A DNA stretch of 6,219 nucleotides from the NCBI GenBank assembly GCA_900552315.1, contig URZM01000128.1, positions 1-6,219 on the forward strand, written 5' to 3'. The position numbers were made by a program, and so were the translations under genes. The DNA is from an uncultured Bacteroidales bacterium (GTDB lineage Bacteria; Bacteroidota; Bacteroidia; Bacteroidales; Muribaculaceae). Below, piece after piece: positions 5,362-6,219 of the stretch (its first letter is position 1; every line of letters begins with the position of its first letter). Below the pieces are notes generated by a model. That model saw nothing but the letters and a program-made list of their open reading frames with translations, was not told the origin of the DNA and did not search any database.

Positions 5362-5964
5362 ATGACTATGAAGAAGGAAATATTGATGACGGCGGCCGTG
5401 GCCCTTATGTCCCTGGGCGCCATGAGCTGCAAGGCGTCGGACAAGGACTCCGACACCGGCGAGGATGACGCCGTGGAGATGAGCGGCAAGGCGCAGGACA
5501 GCGACAAAATACTGAAAGAAGAGGCTCTGGACGCCCTGGACGCGGCAGCGGAGTCAGAGAGCGGGGTCACGATGCCCGAAGGAGAGGCACCGGCCGAGCT
5601 GCCGAGCAGCATGGACCCGAAAGACTACAAGTCCACCCCCAGCGGACTGATGTACCGCGAGCTGCGTCCCGGCACCGGCAAGCAGCCTGGCGGGCCCGCC
5701 GCCGTGGTGAAGGTGGACTACGCAGGCAAGCACCTGGACGGCACGGTGTTCGACTCCTCCTATGACCGTGGCGAGCCTATAGAGTTCCCGCTGAACCGCG
5801 TGATTCCCGGCTGGACCGAGGGGGTGCAGCTCATGAAGGAGGGAGCCAAGTATGAGTTCCTGATTCCCTCCCGGCTGGCATACGGCCCCAAAGGCACACC
5901 CGGCGGCCCTATCCGCCCCAACGAGGACCTGTATTTCGTGGTTGAACTCCATGAGGTGAAATGA
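5362..5964 (+). CDS. FKBP-type peptidyl-prolyl cis-trans isomerase lipoprotein
   Basis: A second proline isomerase, directed to the cell envelope. Residues 1-22 form a lipoprotein signal (KKEILMTAAVALMSLGAMS) with the lipidated cysteine at C23. The following KASDKDSD stretch is Lys/Asp-rich, similar in character to the export tags of Bacteroidota surface lipoproteins, so outer-membrane or surface display is possible. Residues about 24-90 are an acidic, low-complexity linker in place of the FKBP_N domain of the upstream paralogue. Residues about 92-200 form the FKBP fold with Y120, F130, D131, R136, F142, V147, I148, W151, Y174 and F192 conserved. It matches the upstream FKBP in 44 of 52 residues over 124-175. 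ATG 5362 and ATG 5368 (MKK) are both good starts. Its stop overlaps the next gene's ATG. Expected substrates are exported proteins. Confidence 0.93.
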   Translation: MTMKKEILMTAAVALMSLGAMSCKASDKDSDTGEDDAVEMSGKAQDSDKILKEEALDALDAAAESESGVTMPEGEAPAELPSSMDPKDYKSTPSGLMYRELRPGTGKQPGGPAAVVKVDYAGKHLDGTVFDSSYDRGEPIEFPLNRVIPGWTEGVQLMKEGAKYEFLIPSRLAYGPKGTPGGPIRPNEDLYFVVELHEVK

Positions 5965-6185
5965 GCATGAAGCGGGTATTATATATATGTGCCGTGGCGG
6001 CTGTGGCCGTGGCCGTATGCTCGTGCAAGGGGCGTCGCGCGGACGGCACCCCCAACGGCGAGACAGTGGAGGTGGTGCTGGAGCCGACAGTGGCCGCGAC
6101 CGACACCATGACCGTGGCTACGGACACGGCGACCGTGGTCGCCGACATCCCGACGGAGACAGGCGCAGAGCCTGACCCGTCCTGA
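5961..6185 (+). CDS. Small Thr/Asp-rich putative lipoprotein
   Basis: I do not recognise the family. The 74-residue product starts with a basic, hydrophobic signal (MKRVLYICAVAAVAVAV) and reaches VCSC, a Bacteroidota-style lipobox with the probable lipidated cysteine at C22 (C20 is an alternative). The mature part is short, with no aromatic residues, and contains an imperfect repeat of TVAATDT and TVATDT near residues 44-58 before a Pro/Glu-rich end, suggesting a disordered tail. Its ATG overlaps the preceding TGA as ATGA, so it is probably translated by coupling with the lipoprotein FKBP; ATG 5967 is an alternative start. Context suggests an envelope partner or tether, but this is inference. 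The base composition is GC-rich like its neighbours, and some of the apparent reading frame could come from that. Confidence 0.65.
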   Translation: MSMKRVLYICAVAAVAVAVCSCKGRRADGTPNGETVEVVLEPTVAATDTMTVATDTATVVADIPTETGAEPDPS

Positions 6186-6219
6186 CGCGTCTGCGCACGC
6201 CCGAGAGTGCATCGCCGCC

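Overview
The window looks like a Bacteroidales chromosome, probably a gut lineage such as Muribaculaceae or Prevotellaceae; I infer this from signals and cannot place it more finely. Two promoters match the Bacteroidota sigma-ABfr consensus (TTTG or TTG, then TAnnTTTG). Leaders before starts are A-rich and lack Shine-Dalgarno sites. One very large secreted protein carries Ig-like domains and an end resembling a type IX secretion signal, and the lipoproteins end their signal peptides in ...SC. All genes supported here read on the + strand.

Region 1 (1-770) is a compact unit. A promoter (69-100) drives a 183-residue four-helix-bundle protein of the 23S-intervening-sequence/Avd-like superfamily with a C-terminal extension. 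On each side lies a small hairpin with TGCCTT/AAGGC arms, and outside each hairpin a run of degenerate 9-base units containing GTCCGACT. The outer parts are arranged nearly as mirror images, which suggests a repeat element with a dedicated protein.

Region 2 (818-4520) holds one gene for a very large secreted or surface protein. It has its own promoter (844-874) overlapped by an 8-bp inverted repeat, and a leader with two strong hairpins that also fit inside a 15-codon upstream ORF. The coding frame starts without a normal ATG: the obvious signal peptide extends upstream of the first permitted start codon. Parts of the protein are an N-terminal Bacteroidota surface domain, three Ig-like (Big_2-type) domains, a further beta-rich domain, a long unrecognised region and a C-terminal sorting-like domain. 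A rho-independent terminator ends the unit.

Region 3 (4538-6185) is a protein-folding cluster. A sigma-54-like -24/-12 site precedes a cytoplasmic FKBP-type peptidyl-prolyl isomerase with an FKBP_N dimerisation domain. After a strong terminator comes a second FKBP, made as a lipoprotein, and a small Thr/Asp-rich lipoprotein that overlaps it by ATGA. The two FKBP genes share long, nearly identical nucleotide stretches, which points to tandem duplication or gene conversion. They probably supply proline isomerisation inside the cytoplasm and in the cell envelope. I see no tRNA, rRNA, CRISPR array, transposase or integrase.
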